Assembly (NCBI GenBank): GCA_023105745.1
Contig: JALGQZ010000005.1
Coordinates: 61,308,019 to 61,372,018, forward strand
Length of the DNA: 64,000 nucleotides
From: Austropuccinia psidii
Taxonomy: Eukaryota > Basidiomycota > Pucciniomycetes > Pucciniales > Sphaerophragmiaceae
Reading direction: 5' to 3'
Shown: one piece after another, positions 32,062 through 45,329 of the stretch
How positions within the stretch are numbered: position 1 is the stretch's first letter
How the letters are laid out: every line of letters starts with the position of its first letter
Made by a program: the position numbers and the translations under genes
Notes under the pieces: model-generated
Told to the model about the DNA's origin: nothing
Database searches by the model: none
Seen by the model: only the letters and a program-made list of their open reading frames with translations

Positions 32062-33980
32062 TTTGAGCCTTGAAGTATAATTTACATACCAAAATAGGCC
32101 ACATTTTCTTAAAGAATAAATTCTACACTATGCATAACAAATAAGGCATGCATATATTGAAAATTCATCATTTTTTACTTCAGCAAAGATGATTAACTTT
32201 TTTGTAAGTAAGTAAATCCAAGGATTTAAGGCCAGATTTGGATTTTACACAAAAAATCACTTTTCTTAGCTCCATAGAGTGAAAAAGCTTAAATTACCTC
32301 TATGACGTGATAATGTGGAAAATACTTCAATACCACATTATCAATACCACATAAAATAATTGTGAAACTGTTTGTTTTTCTCAATTTCACACCCAACTAA
32401 TGCAAATGTGAGAATTCCCATGTTACATATACACTAAGAGTAGTGTTATGCATATTTGTGGCACTTAATATTATGTTACTCTTGCATACAGGTTTGATAC
32501 ACCCATAGTGGATATCAGTCATCAAACCTGAATTTATATTTTTGACGCAAAAATAGCTAAGGCAAGCAAGGAAATCAAAGAGAGCCATGTTACTCAACTT
32601 CTGACGCCTCTGAGAAATTATCAGCTCTAAAGCTTGGATCCATGGCTTCTCATGGCCCAATTATTATACTAAAACCTTTTGGGAACCTAGTTACCAAGTT
32701 AAAATCACATTAGATGATAAGAAAATTTCAAATAAGGTACTATTTTGACATTACAGAGAGGTAATGAGAAACTTAGACTCCTTTAACCATGTAAGTTCTT
32801 AATGATTGTCCATGGATAAACCTTAAAAAGTTATAAAAACCCTTTTTTGACTAGTATTCATTTATTTACCTCATACCTACCTGCTATACTGTGATATTTG
32901 TAATTATATGCAGAAATGAGGTAAAAACTTCAAAACTTAATCAAAAATACAATTCTTGATGAATATTTGTGAAACTTTCAGGGAAAATTAGGAATGGTAT
33001 TACTAATAAAGAAGCCTAAAATAGCTATGGTTTTATAAGTAAATTGAAAGGCTTTACTTACAGTCCATTCTTGATTATTCCACATGAAATACTGAATCTT
33101 CAAAAATTCACAGAAAATACAACCTGTGATCAAATTTCCAATAAAATTTATAACTTTGAGAAATACATGTTTATTTTGAAATAAAAGAAGATTTACAGTT
33201 GTTACTCCTTTTATTCTTATCCATAAATGAGGTTGTAGCCATTTAACAGCATTAATTAAGTAATTATGATAATCTTACGTGACAACAAATGAGGCAATGA
33301 ATAATCCAAAAACAATTATTGTTTTCTCACTCAGTGGTCTGTCAGTTTTCTCAATGGCATGCCTCTGTGAGCTGTCTTTGACTTAAAAGAGGCCTCCTCT
33401 GGCATTTTTTTCCAAAATCATCTTATTATCCAATTATATCATTGTTACCAAGAAGTCAGCATTAATTAAACTTTTCTTAAGTGTTTCATTATTTCAGAAT
33501 CAATCTAGAAAGACGTGAGATCATAGAAATAAACTATATATTGCTGTAATACTGTTATCAATAAAAGTTGATCCCTTAAATACACAATTTATATGCCAAA
33601 TCCCTCTTCCATATTTTTTCAAAGGTTCACTGAATATTAGTGAGTAATTTGTTGTTAATTTATAAATTTTTCTCTAGTATTTGTTTTATTCAAGAATTAT
33701 AAGCATTATTATCCTTTCAAAAGATAATTATATACTAAAATAATTTTGTTCTTTTAATGAAGAAGTTGTATTATCTAAATACTTCTTGTAATTGATTCTT
33801 TTAGATAATTACTACTTACTATTACATTCACTAGTAGTGTATAACAAGTAAATGAAATGAATAATTAATTAATTATTTAAATTGTGGTTATAATAATTTT
33901 ATTATTATATTTCATAAGAACAGTAATAGTATTGTTGATTAATAGTAATATTATCACCAATCTCATAGACACGTCTTACA
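32062..33980 (+). repeat. LTR, gypsy family B (copy 2)
   Basis: It starts TTTGAGCCTTGAAG, a mutated form of TGTGAGCC, and ends ACGTCTTACA, about 1.92 kb. It inserted into, or recombined with, the gag of copy 1. The uninterrupted sequence at about 33110-33130 serves as the empty-site comparison for the family A insertion. Confidence 0.85.
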
Positions 33981-35210
33981 TCTGAGCTCCTGGCCAAGTT
34001 TTTTGAACCTTGCACCCTTAATTAATATATTTTTAATCTCTCAAATATATCCATTTATTAATTTTTTTTCTTGAAATTTAAAGTTAAATTTATTATTTTT
34101 TTTGAAATTGTCTTTAAAATCTTTTGAATTTAGGAATTTGGTTTTATTTTATACTGTTTTTACATGTGGCTTCCTCACATCCAGAAACTTATGAGATCAT
34201 TCTTTGAGTTACTCTGAATTAATTTTGAATCAGAATCCTAATTTTTGATTCTTTTTTCTTTGCAAAGAATCATTTTTTTAATATTAAAAAAAATTTATAA
34301 AAGGTCTTAAAAATATTTTTAAAGTATAAAAAATAATTTTTTCTTTTTATCAAATTTTTCTCTCTAGTTTCTTCAATGGAGTATAGTGCAGCTGGTAATA
34401 AGCTCAGTAAAAGATATATTACCAGTCCAGAATGTGAAGAAAAAATTAAAGTGCAAATTGCCAAAAGAGGGACTCTATTTAGAGCAGAACAAGCCAAACA
34501 ACCACCAAAAGGTGTGTGTTTTCTGTCTTTATCTTTTATTTTCTCTCAAATTGATGTGAAAATGGTGCATACCAGAAATTGAAGAAACTATTAATTCCAA
34601 CCACATGGATCTGGACAAGGAAGAGGAAAAACCAGGGCCATATCTGGAAAAGCTTCCTCAAGAAAGTCATGTCTGGAGGATGCCGAAGTTTCCCCCCACT
34701 CCCCAAGGTCTGTGTCTACATATTGTGATGTGAACCCTGAGACTGAACTGATTCAAGGTAATATTTTAAGTGCTGAACCATTCTCAAGTGGCAGCCATAG
34801 AAATATATCAGTCCCAGTACAAAAGCTGGTGCAGAGCAGCCAAGGAAGAGGAGTGGAGAATATGCCCAAGCCTTTGGCAGCGGGCCATTAAATCATACTT
34901 ACAAATAAAGATCCTTCCGGGTAAGTAGAAGACCATAGAGCTCTTACAAGGGCTGAGCCCATTTTCTTGCAAAGATAATGTCAAAAAGCAAAAGAATAGG
35001 TTGAAGAACAAAGTCTTTTATCCATAGACCAGAGGAAGGAGTTGGAAATGACCTCAGCTTTGGAGAAAGAAGGCCCAGTGGCCTCTACCAGCTCTAAAAC
35101 AGCCCCAGAAATGTCCAAAGACAAGCCCAAAGGACCTCAGGAGAAGCAGAAACGTCCAAGAACCATCAAGAAAAGGGGAAAGGCAAAGCCTGTCAGGTTG
35201 AGTCTATGAT
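33981..35210 (+). pseudogene. Family B leader exon and start of gag (copy 2)
   Basis: After a mutated PBS and AT-rich leader, the acceptor CTCTCTAG at 34367 opens an exon with MEYSAAGNKLSKRY (ATG 34376) ending at 34511 before GTGTGT. The intron 34512-34575 ends CATACCAG. The ATG at 34562 (MVHTRN) lies inside the intron end. Spliced, the leader frame continues (EIEETINSNHMDLDKEEEKP); unspliced, the MVHTR frame gives gag but meets stops. Homology to gag stops near 35210, where unknown sequence begins. Confidence 0.65.
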
Positions 35211-36555
35211 AAAAGTAATATAATTGTATTTACAACTTTTAACTATGACTGTGACACAGTAAAAAGGATTTAAAATAGATTTATGAGGTTTGAAGATAGT
35301 TTGATTTAAGAATGAAAGGCTTTCCTATATTAAATATAGTGGTGGTGAGCGCTGTTGAAAGCCCTGCGTGCAGCTTTACCTGTTGGATTACAATAATAAA
35401 GACTACAATACTTCAAAATTAAGAGTATACCTGATTATTTTCCAAGAGTATGTGTGTTTTTGACAGTTTTGCTACGTAGGAATTCAACAGCAGGATGAGG
35501 AAAGCAATTCTGGCTGTGAAAAGCCTCCTTTTTATCCTGAAATGGGGTGGAAAGGGTGCTAGACCTTTCCACGTAGAGGAAGTGAAGAATTTTCACTCTC
35601 TGAGACAGGCTTGTGGCTTGAAAAGACCTGTATTAACCTTTATTTGGCTCAGATGTGGCTTTGAAACCACATCTGGGCAGTTTTCACCAATACAGGGTGA
35701 ATATTTTAATCTGGGGACCTCACAGCCTGATTCTAACATGTATGACATGTTGAATGTTATATAGAAACTGAATGGGACCCCAGTATTGACTGACATATGA
35801 GATATTGAAGTGAAAACAATCTCCCTCGTCTATTTGACTTCTCATATTCATGATTATGGGACATTATCCCATGTAAAGGCTGTATATGACAGCAGGTGGG
35901 AATCTGACCTTAAAACAGTCATATCTTTGTCAATTCTTGAGATATCAACCTCAAAATTGGTTCAGTGTGTAGCCCTATATGTGCTCTACACAATGGTACC
36001 TCATTTGATATGGTTATAGTTCAATATGGCAAAGTTATCCCATGTACAAGATTTTTGTACATTTGCGTGGTATAGGCAAAAAGCTGTATTGACCTTATTT
36101 GCCCCATACCCTTTCTTCTAGTTGAGGTATGGGGAAATGGATAAAACCATCAGATAGGGCTGATTGTGCTCTTTCCAAAAAGACCCCACTTTAGGTATCT
36201 CACACTAAAACTGCAAAAGTTAGATGAGAGGTGAATGTTTTTTTCCCCCTTATTTGGCCTGAATTTGGCCATAACTCAAGTAATACTGGTGCTAGCTCAG
36301 TTTGGGTAGTACCATTGGATATTGCAGCTTAGAGCTACATTTTGAATACCCATTTGATGGGGTTAAGCTTTTCCTTCTGGATTTTAGATGAGAGGTGAAA
36401 ATTAAGGTTTATGCTCAGCAATAACTTTGGTATTCTTTGTCCTATGGTGATGGGACTTATATTTTCAGAAAGAGGTGAGTTTCCTCTTTCATTTGATAGC
36501 TTTTGGGCTGATTTTGCTCAGATCCATGTTTTGGTGGTATCTGGGCTATACCATT
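35211..36555. other. Unidentified sequence between family B remnant and the large transposon
   Basis: About 1.3 kb with less AT than the LTRs. It contains repeats of the phrase GATGAGAGGTGAA (near 36220 and 36385) and TTTGGC(C/T) motifs. No frame longer than about 100 codons and no domain is seen. It could be part of an unrelated LTR or the upstream part of the family D element seen at 58397. Confidence 0.4.
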
Positions 36556-36600
36556 CACCAGGGCAAATCTTGCGTCAATTGTTGGCGATTGACTTCACGT
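36556..36600 (+). repeat. Left terminal inverted repeat, 45 bp
   Basis: It starts CACCAGGGCAAATCTTGCG and ends CTTCACGT. It differs from the right TIR at 5 positions. Subterminal GTGAC/TGACG repeats follow to about 36730. Confidence 0.85.
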
Positions 36601-36730
36601 TGCACCGCGGTCAGTCTAAAATCTTGCTTCAGTCGCATTAGTGTTACTTTATAGTCACTGGATTTAGTGGGTCACATCACGTCAGCATCAAGACAACGTC
36701 AATCGTCACATGTGTCACATGTGAATGTCA
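36601..36730. repeat. Left subterminal repeats
   Basis: It contains several GTCAC, GTCAGC, CGTCAA and CACATGTG motifs, mirror images of those at 15055-15191. These are possible binding sites for transposition proteins. Confidence 0.55.
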
Positions 36731-36929
36731 CTCAAAGCCCAAACCCATTTCAACACTATTTGCATTGTTTGGGTAATTTCACCACATTGGCTTGCGCATC
36801 CCCACCTAATCCCCCCCAACACTTCGCATGCTTACGCGGCTGCACCGCCCTCCAGTTGAGACTCCAACACTGCCCCCCCATCTCCATCCTCACCACTCCT
36901 TACGCTTTCACACCCCCGCCCTTACCATC

Positions 36930-37220
36930 TTTATGCTCATGTGGTGCCTTCCCGACATGCCTCCAAGACCGCTAGCCATCCTTATGCTTGTTTAGTGCCC
37001 TCCCGACACTACTTACCATCCTTAAGCACGCGGAGTGCCCTCCTGACATCCTCCCGACACCACTTATCCTTACGCTTGTGTAGTGCCCTCCCAACATCCT
37101 CCCGACACTGCTAACCATCCTTATGCTCGCGGAGTGCACTCCCGACATGCTCCCGACACCACTTATCCTTATGCTTGTGTAGTGACCTCCCGACATGCTC
37201 CCCACACCACTTATCCTTAC
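36930..37220. repeat. Minisatellite, 37/48-bp units (part 1, interrupted by solo LTR)
   Basis: It is the mirror of 14525-14870 with units containing ATCCTTACGC and CTCCCGACA. The array is split by the LTR at 37221-39220 and resumes at 39221. Confidence 0.85.
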
Positions 37221-39220
37221 TGTAAGGTTTGACTATGAAACAATAAGTAAAAATTACTAACTTATTACTTATTGTACTCTGAATGTCCTTATGAATTGAA
37301 TAAATAAGATTAAAAATATAATAATAATAAATAATTATTATTATTATGGCGTAAAATAATTATATTATTAAATAAATATAATAATATAATTTATATTATG
37401 AAAATATAATATAATAAATAAATATATTAATATAAAGTAAGTAATATATTTAAAAAGCTCTTTATTATTGTTACCAACAAATAATAAAGGCGTAAAAAAT
37501 TGTTTTTTATTAATAAAAAACAATTAATAACAATAATATTACTAATATTAAAGTTATGAATTAATATAAATACTATTTATATTAATTAAAGAATTATTAA
37601 GAGAGTAATAATAGAGAAATTATTATAATAAGAGAAAATAACCTACTTTTAACACTTAATATAATAATTTTGAAATATTTTACGCCAAAAAATATAAATA
37701 CAACTTTTTCAAATTGTATTTACAATAAAAATAAAGAACATGGAAATGAGTTTTAGAGAGATTTTTAACAAAAACAATTAAATAAATGATTTAATCACGT
37801 CAAAATAGATGATTATAACAAGGTGGTCTTTGTTCTTCAATGATATAATAGTTTTATATATAAAGAATAAAGAAATTACCTTTGATTTAATTGATTTAAT
37901 GTTTTTGATGCGTCTGAGGGGAAAATAGAGTAAAAAGAGCGCTATTTATAGTAAATACCTCCCTCCTAGAGTCCAACAGGCTTCTAGTAGACGTGTATTG
38001 ATCATATCCACTGGAATTGATCAATATTTTAAGGTTTGAGGGTGATTACATCATGATCAAACCATATTACATCATTATTACACCATTATTTAGAGTTATC
38101 ACTATAACTCTAAGTTTGATGACATCAGAGGCTTGGCAGAACCCCAAATTTCGTGGATTTTATTAGTTTTAATCATAAAATAATAGTATTCACCAATTTT
38201 ATCACTCTTTTGACTGTTAAACTTAATTTAAGGTTACAGTAGGTGATCATATCTGCTCAATTTAAGCTCAAACTTTGATCTTCAATAACTTTCAAGATTT
38301 ACACGCTACAGCAATTCAGAGAGTGAATTCTAATAGCCTGGCATAACCTTATTATGCTGCCAAGAGCCTTTCATTATATCATCAAAACTCTAATTTTGAT
38401 GATTTTTCTTGTAACTTGTCTTTTCTGTCGAAATTCAATATTTTAAACTTCAAACCTTGATTTCAGGGGGTTATACCCTGAATTTAATAATAAAGATTAA
38501 ATCATTCTTCACTAATGAACTAGTAGAATCCAACTGTATACTTTTTTTTAAGTTTGAAATACTTTCACAACAAAGTGGTCAACAGCTCTGTTGATTTTTA
38601 TCAATATTTCATCATAGGTTTTAACCTTGTTTATAATTTGTAAAATAAAGTTCATATCTGTGTTCTTACAGTAATTACGTGGTAACTTTATTTTTGGTTC
38701 ATAATTCTATCATGTATAGTTTAGGAGATATTAGCTATGATCATTGAATATATGCGTTGACCAAAAAAGTGCATATATTCAGGTTAATTCCTTAAGTATT
38801 GACTTTGGAAATTAGCTTATTAATTGTTTTATGTGTGGATTCTCGTGGAGAACCCACTGGTACAATTTATTTCACATGTTGTTTCATTAGTTCCTGAGAT
38901 AAATAAGGTTTTCTGGTTTTTATAAGGTATTATACCTTATAATTCATTAAATATTGACTTTACAGATATGCCATCAAAATGGTATATGTGTATTTTTCCA
39001 TGAGGAATCCAATGGTATAATTTATTTTACACGTTGATTCATTGGTTTTCAAGTTAAACCAATTTTGGTACCAATTTATGGTATTTTTTGTATATTTAAG
39101 TAATTATTTTAAATGTATAATTATTCTAAGTAATTTTAATATAATTATATTAAAGGTATAATTATTCTTAGTCTTTTTTGTGACCTTATTGGTTATGTGG
39201 TCATATCTCAAAGGCTCACA
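37221..39220 (-). repeat. Solo LTR, gypsy family C, in the minisatellite
   Basis: Exactly 2000 bp, from TGTAAGGTTTGAC to AAAGGCTCACA, and homologous in reverse to the LTR at 61025-63002. The target duplication CTTAC lies at 37216-37220 and 39221-39225. With no internal sequence, it is the product of LTR-LTR recombination. The TATA box region (TATTTATAG near 37946) is retained. No gene is seen inside. Confidence 0.93.
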
Positions 39221-39655
39221 CTTACGCTTGTGTAGTGCCCTCCCGACACTGCTTACCATCCTTACGCTCATGGAGTGCCCTCCCAACATGCTCCCAACAC
39301 CACTTATCCTTACGCTTGCGGAGTGCACTCCCAACATGCTCCCAACACCACTTATCCTTATGCTTGTGTAGTGCCCTCCCGACCTGCTGCCAACACCACT
39401 TATCTTTATGCTTGTGTAGTGCCCTCCCAACATTCTCCCAACAACACTTATCCTTACGCTTGTGTAGTGCCCTCCCAACACCACTTATCCTTATGCTCAC
39501 AGAGTGCCCTCCTGATATGCTCCCAACACCACTTATCCTTACGTTTGTGTAGTGCCCTCCCGACATGCTCCTGACACCACTTATCCTTATGCTTGTGGAG
39601 TGCCTCCCAACATGCTCCCAACACCAGTTATCCTTACGCTTCCATCCTACATCCA
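39221..39655. repeat. Minisatellite, 37/48-bp units (part 2)
   Basis: This continues the array interrupted at 37220 for about ten more units. ORFs of up to 168 codons in several frames are artefacts of the repeat. Confidence 0.88.
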
Positions 39656-39658
39656 TAG

Positions 39659-39682
39659 TGTATAGTGGCTTGTTGGCGTACA
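39659..39682. other. 24-bp quasi-palindrome (counterpart of 14496-14519)
   Basis: It begins TGTATAGTGGC and ends GGCGTACA, with a diverged core. It lies between the minisatellite and the unknown gene, as in the left copy. Confidence 0.5.
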
Positions 39683-40182
39683 CGATGAACGCAATCGCCA
39701 AAATATGCTGAGTGGCCTTCTCTGCCAACAGGACCTAAGGGGAATTTGGTCAGTATATTCACAATGTTGTTGTTAGGGTTTAAATCATGAGACTCACAAA
39801 TTAAAACCTAATAAGTGGACTATTTAAGACAAGAATTGTGTCTCCTGTTTCCCCGACAAAACCATTTTATTTCATATCATTCGAATGGAACACTTTGCTT
39901 AGTCCTTACCTCATGAGCTTTGAATAGTTCAAAAGTTGACTTTAGTAGGTTTCTCACTAGTCAACTTTATTCAATGTCTCACAGGGAAGTGATTTCATTT
40001 GAATGATATGAAATAATTTGCAAAACATCGCCTCCTTTAATTTCCCGACAAATTGCATTTTGCAAATGCGATTATTTTACTTCCACCTTTTTTCTTCAAT
40101 TTGGATCTTTTTATTCAAAAATTTTCAAACAAGTTATCAATCAACTCGTCACCATCTATTTGCTTAATAAAATACCTCCGCT

Positions 40183-42384
40183 TTGGCCCAAACCCCAGGA
40201 AATTCAACTGAATTCAATGAACGACCAACTTCAGCCCCAGAGAGTGGAAGTGAAATATCTGATATCGCCAGTAGTCGTGAATTAGGCATTGAAGTAGAGA
40301 GCCAGTCACCTGAAGATAATTAAGATCCACCAATTCTTCCAGAATGTGAGTATGCATCCATCTTGAATATTTCTAATCTCTCAAAACCTGATATTGTGTC
40401 ATAGCCTTTATTTCAGATCAGCCTCCAAGCTCTGAGAAACCAATTTTTAGAAGTTATGAGAAGGAAAAGACTGTTGAACCTTGTGCACCGACAGAAGATG
40501 ATGGGAAAGATGATGTAATTTTCAGTGGGGAGGTGGAAATTATATCCAAGGAACAATTTGTCTCCAACATTGCTCAAACAATCCCAAGGCTTGAAAAAAT
40601 TCAAAATGACAGTCAAATTCCTGATTATGTGTGTCAAAAGATTGCTGAAGGCATGAGCCTCCTCAAAATGGATTTGAACCGTCAGTCCATTACTAATTCA
40701 AACCAAAATTGATAAAAATAGCTGCTTACAATATATGGGCAGGTGTGGAGGTGGGAGAATCTCTACCTGAAGGATGTCGAGTCATAATTGTATTTCCAGG
40801 CAAAGGATTAGGAAAAAGACCAAATATACATGCAACCAAAAAAACAAACAAAGAACGCCGTACCGTTGAAGCCGCAAAGGAATCTCTGGATCAAGGTCAT
40901 GAAATGATCAATGTTGAAGGGGACCATATTGATAATGAACCTCCGCATACTGAACCCCCCCATACTCAATGAAACAATCCATGATGAAGCTCCACATACT
41001 GAAAGCCCCCCAATACCCAATGAAACAATCCAAGATGAAACCCCTCCCGCCTCTCCTTAGAATATTAAAGCCTTTCAAGAAAGGGAAACAATTCAACATG
41101 ATACAATGGGACAAGATATGACTGATATAATTCCTGACCCTGAGCCCAAAGTGTCATTGTCTGCTAATTTTCAAGGAATTTCTTTATGCCGCATGGAAGA
41201 GGTTGCAGGCATTTTGAATTATCATTCCAATATTACTCAACAATCATGGAAAAGGGGGCTGGATAATATCAATAGTATTTACAAAAATTGATGGGACAAT
41301 TTACCAACAAAAGATGCTCATACATTCCTGCCCGTTGGTATTAAGGTGATCAGTAACCAAGAGCTTAAAATGTTGGCCTGGCTGGAGGACCTTGAGATGG
41401 CGGGTGAGTTTTACCTTTGTGCATGATACATGATTATTGGCTGCTGACTCGTGATATAAATTGCAATATACAGGGTTAGATTTTTTCAAGCCAACAGAAA
41501 CAGAAGCATTTTTTGATCACAACATTTGGAATCTCAAAAAAATCTCCCAAAATCTGAAAACTCCTTCTTCAAAATGGTTCAGAGCCTTCTTTACCCCGCC
41601 AGTCAAGTTCAACATTTTTTCGGCAAATTTTATGTTTGAATCCATTAGTTTAGTCTCATACAATGTGATTGCACCCAAACTATATGTTGCACCAACATGA
41701 AATGCGACTGATCCTCTTGGACTCAAACGGGGAGCAGTTGAATACCTTGCCTCCTGCTTGAGTAAATCGAAGCAACGTGAAATGCAACTCAGCATTGAAG
41801 GTGGCGGGGCTGACAATGAGATATCCACAAAGCCATACAAGAGCCTGGAGGATCTAATGGATACAGTTATCCATTTGATGATTGCATACAACATGGTATG
41901 TGCACATACAAAGATCAAAGTTAATGGCATCAAAGGCAAACTCACGAGCTCAAAAATAAATGAGGCCATCAAAGATCTTTTGACGTGTCACAAGAATCTC
42001 GGAAAAAATAGAATTTGCTATGTTATATTAGCGGCATTTTGTGCGGCGGGGGTTTGTGGTTTGATGGTATGCTCAGATGACTGGAGAACAAGCTCAGTTA
42101 AAGGGGCTTTATCACTAATTGACATTTCCAAAAAACTTTCAGATGGTAAAAATCTAGTGGAGCCAGTGTGGCTACATACTAATAAGTATATATGTAATTT
42201 ACTGAATAAAAGTTTCTTCTCATCAGAGTCTTTTAACCCCACTGTACCTCTTAGATTTGAATTTGCACCATGCTTAGTATTAGACCTTGGTGATGCCTGG
42301 GTGGCAAAGCGCGGTCTTGGTTCAAGTGATGAGGTCACCTTGACTGTACCCAGGTCAGCTAAACTCACATTAGCTTTGTACTAG
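40183..42384 (+). pseudogene. Four-exon unknown gene, decayed copy
   Basis: It is collinear with 11756-13996 (reverse). The start ATG has become TTG at 40183-40185. Lesions include TAA at 40321-40323, a seven-C run near 40955 (six keep the frame) leading to TGA, and a TGA at 41698-41700. Splice sites are kept, such as GTGAGTATGC in the first intron. The largest open piece (41758-42384) keeps the conserved C-terminal region, ending LTLALY instead of TGIDPF. The different lesions in the two copies show that they decayed independently. Confidence 0.8.
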
Positions 42385-42944
42385 ATAGATTGTAATTGAA
42401 TCATGCAAAGTTATTTATGAACTTAATAATCATCACTTCCTATCCCACTACTGCCCGGATGCCACAGTCTGAATACCAATAGTAATTGTACAGCGGCATG
42501 CTTCCATACATCATTGAAAAGACTCTAACAAGATGCAAGCTGAGTCAGGCAGTTTTGCGCGCGAGCAGCACACGCGGGGGCATTGCGGGAGTTCGCATTT
42601 GTCACTTCCTGACAGCCCATAATAGGCCAAATGTTCCTGTGTCTTTAAAGGGGACTAGGATAAGCAGGGATCCGCAGCAGGATGCATGTTGCATTTGCGT
42701 GTGTTTGCAATATTGCAAATGGTTGGATTGGAAAGTGATTGCATGGGAACATCAATATGTAAATTGAATAATGCACTATCCACTGCAATTTTCAGGTTCA
42801 GGTATTTGAGATCGCAAATTGGCAAAGGTCAGGTATGATGTTTCTTTTTAGCTGCAATAAAAAAGATTCATTGACCGCAATTCAATTTAGGTGATATCAA
42901 TAAATCAGTAATCATTTGGTTTCATTTCATTTTCTTCTGCAAGC
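42385..42944 (+). other. Spacer between unknown gene and oxygenase pseudogene
   Basis: Mirror of 11180-11755. It holds a 24-bp quasi-palindrome at 42487-42510. No conserved coding frame is seen. Confidence 0.4.
42487..42510. other. 24-bp quasi-palindrome (counterpart of 11614-11637)
   Basis: It begins TGTACAGCGGCATGC and ends CCATACA, with several arm mismatches. It starts 102 bp past the end of the unknown gene. Confidence 0.6.
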
Positions 42945-44092
42945 ATTCCATTCACGAAAAAAGGAAAAGAGCCTAAAAGGGAACTGGCGAGAAAGTGTTG
43001 GGCTGAGGAAGGAAAGTGTGAGTTGCCTCCTTAATATCAGTGTATATATATAGATATATATATATGCTTCCACATTTATGTAGCACCCTCATTGGGCCCC
43101 ACAGAAGTACATTGGCTTTAGTCGGTTCAGATTGTGCCAATTTTATGTGGGCTCCAACAGGGAAGTGAAAGGATGTGTGCCGAAGAAAGCTCCTTGGGCT
43201 TTGGACACCATTCTGGACTCAAAAATCCTTAGCTTTAAATGGAAGGAAGCAGTATCTGATATCTTGTCTGCTTCAACACATAGTGATCCCTCAACCACTC
43301 GGGAATAGTGGGAGATCCCAAAAGCCAAATGAGCGCAAAACAACCCAAATGAATAGGTTGTTTTCCTCCTCTCGCCCAACAGAACAAATATCAATGCCAG
43401 TATCGGCAAATATGACCCCAAGTAGAATTCAGAGGGTTGTGGATGTCAATCAGATCAAACGCATTCACTTTGGCTGTGTGGCAATTTTCTCTTCAACCAG
43501 ATTACTCATTGCCCTTGTTGAATTCCGACCATTCACAATAATGAGTGAAGTCAAGTTCAATCAATGGGATGAATTATCACAATTCTTCTTTTGCAAAAAG
43601 AGATTCACCAACCCGATTGCAACAAATGGAGCATTACTGGAGGGATTTATTTTCTCAATTGGGTGGCGCAAATGCAGCAAAAAGAATGAACAATTTGGTC
43701 TGTATGGAAGTGTTGGGAAAATTGAAAACGCAAAAGATGAATGGCGGAACCGAGGTGCCAATCTTAGCTTGGTGGGTTGCATTCTAGGTCAATCCTTACA
43801 ATATGTTGAGGATAATTTATTTCAGAAGCTTCAAAATTGGTACAACTAATTGGGGATTCCATCTTTTCATCAAGTCAACTATGAAGGCAATATTCCCGCA
43901 AATCAGGGTGCATGAAAGTTTGCTTCTGCACTCACTTTCACCATGAATGGATTCAAAAACTCACCTCATATTGATAAGGATGCATTGCAGTATGCTTCAG
44001 GATGGTGGTTTCAAGTTGATAAGCGGACCAGCCAAATTCAAAGAGATGTCTCAAAGCGGTGTACAGGGGGAAGATGGGTGTCTCACATGAAA
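42945..44092 (+). pseudogene. TET/JBP-like dioxygenase, decayed and C-terminally deleted
   Basis: Collinear with 9851-11179 (reverse). The start ATG is ATT (42945-42947), and stops follow NWYN (about 43847) and NQGA (about 43914). The HxD iron motif survives as PHIDKDA. After the GG of the C-terminal strand, the sequence jumps to what in the other copy lies beyond the stop codon. About 390 bp, including the distal His and the 2-oxoglutarate-binding Arg, is gone. It cannot encode an active enzyme. Confidence 0.85.
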
Positions 44093-44110
44093 AAGGGATG
44101 AAGTGGATTA

Positions 44111-44134
44111 TGTATGGTGGCATGCCATCATACA
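44111..44134. other. 24-bp quasi-palindrome (counterpart of 9702-9725)
   Basis: Arms TGTATG and CATACA surround the core TGGCATGCCA. The one non-Watson-Crick position is a G-T wobble, so it would pair fully as RNA. Confidence 0.7.
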
Positions 44135-44159
44135 TATATCCTGTTTTGTTGCTCTTGTC

Positions 44160-44925
44160 CAGGATGCCAATGCTTCACATGCAAATCCTTATGCCTGTGC
44201 AGGTTCCGACAATGCTAAAAGTTCCTGACTCCTATGTGGGCTGCCAACGCTTCACACGCCAATTCTTACGCCTGTGCAGGTTCCTGACAGCTCACACGCC
44301 AATCCTTACGCCTGTGCAGGCTCCCAAAAACTCACACGCCAATCCTTACACTTGTGAAGGTTCCCCAAAATGCTAAAAATTCCTTACACCTGTACAGGCT
44401 TCCGACAATTCACACGCCAATCCTTACACTTGTGTAGGTTCTGCACAATGCTAAAAATTTCTTATGCCTGTGCAGGATCCCGAAAATTCACACGCCTGTG
44501 CAGGCTCCCAACAATTCACACACCAATTCTTACGCCTGTGCAGGCTCCCAACAATTCACACACTAATCCTTACACCTGCGCAGGCTCCCGACAGTTCACA
44601 TGCCAATCCTTACCCTTTTGAAGGCTCCCAAAAATGCCAAAAATTCCTTGCGCCTGTACAGGCTTCCGACGATTCACATGCAAATCCTTACGCTTGTGAA
44701 GGTTGCCAACAATGCTGACAAATTCTTACGCCTTTGCAGGCTCCCAACAGTTCATACGCCAATCGTTAGGCCTGTGCAGGCGCCCAACAATTCACATACC
44801 AATCCTTACGCCTGTGCAGGCGCCCAACAATTAACATCCCAATCTTTACCACTGTGCAGGCTTCCGACAACTCACATGCCAATCCTTACGCTTGTGAAGG
44901 TTCCCAACAATTTAAACAATTCAAT
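44160..44925. repeat. Minisatellite, 40-bp unit (right copy)
   Basis: About 19 imperfect units with ATCCTTACGC and CCTGTGCAGG, mirror of 9190-9660 but longer. ORFs here are artefacts. Confidence 0.9.
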
Positions 44926-45048
44926 ACATGAGTAAGATTAATAGCGTGTGACCATAGGAAAGGCAATGTTTCACAAATCTGGAGTGGATTGCTCACATGC
45001 AGGAACCTCCCGCTTTTTGACATTTAAGAATTGATATGGCTCTAAACC

Positions 45049-45246
45049 ATGGAAGAAGAAAATATAGGAGACGGTAATGGCGACTATTGGCGCATTTTTG
45101 GCAAAAGAGGTTCACACAAACCAATACTCACTCAAACCTTTGGTGGGGCACTTACAAAAATAATTCTCACACAATCAGGGATTTTCTCTAGGGAGGAAAT
45201 AAATAAATTTTACGTGAACAAAGAATGTAATACAAATGTAAAATAA
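45049..45246 (+). CDS. Small ORF conserved with 8861-9052 (65 aa)
   Basis: It starts MEEENIGDGNG and keeps GGALTKIILTQSG and EEINKFYVNKECN. It is open in both copies from the same start, although neighbouring larger genes are broken. No domain is recognised. Confidence 0.3.
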   Translation: MEEENIGDGNGDYWRIFGKRGSHKPILTQTFGGALTKIILTQSGIFSREEINKFYVNKECNTNVK

Positions 45247-45329
45247 CAAACATTGCATACAAATAATTTGTTTAAAAGAAAGTATTACAAATTGTAAAAA
45301 GAGGGAATAATGAGATTTTTTTTTTAATT

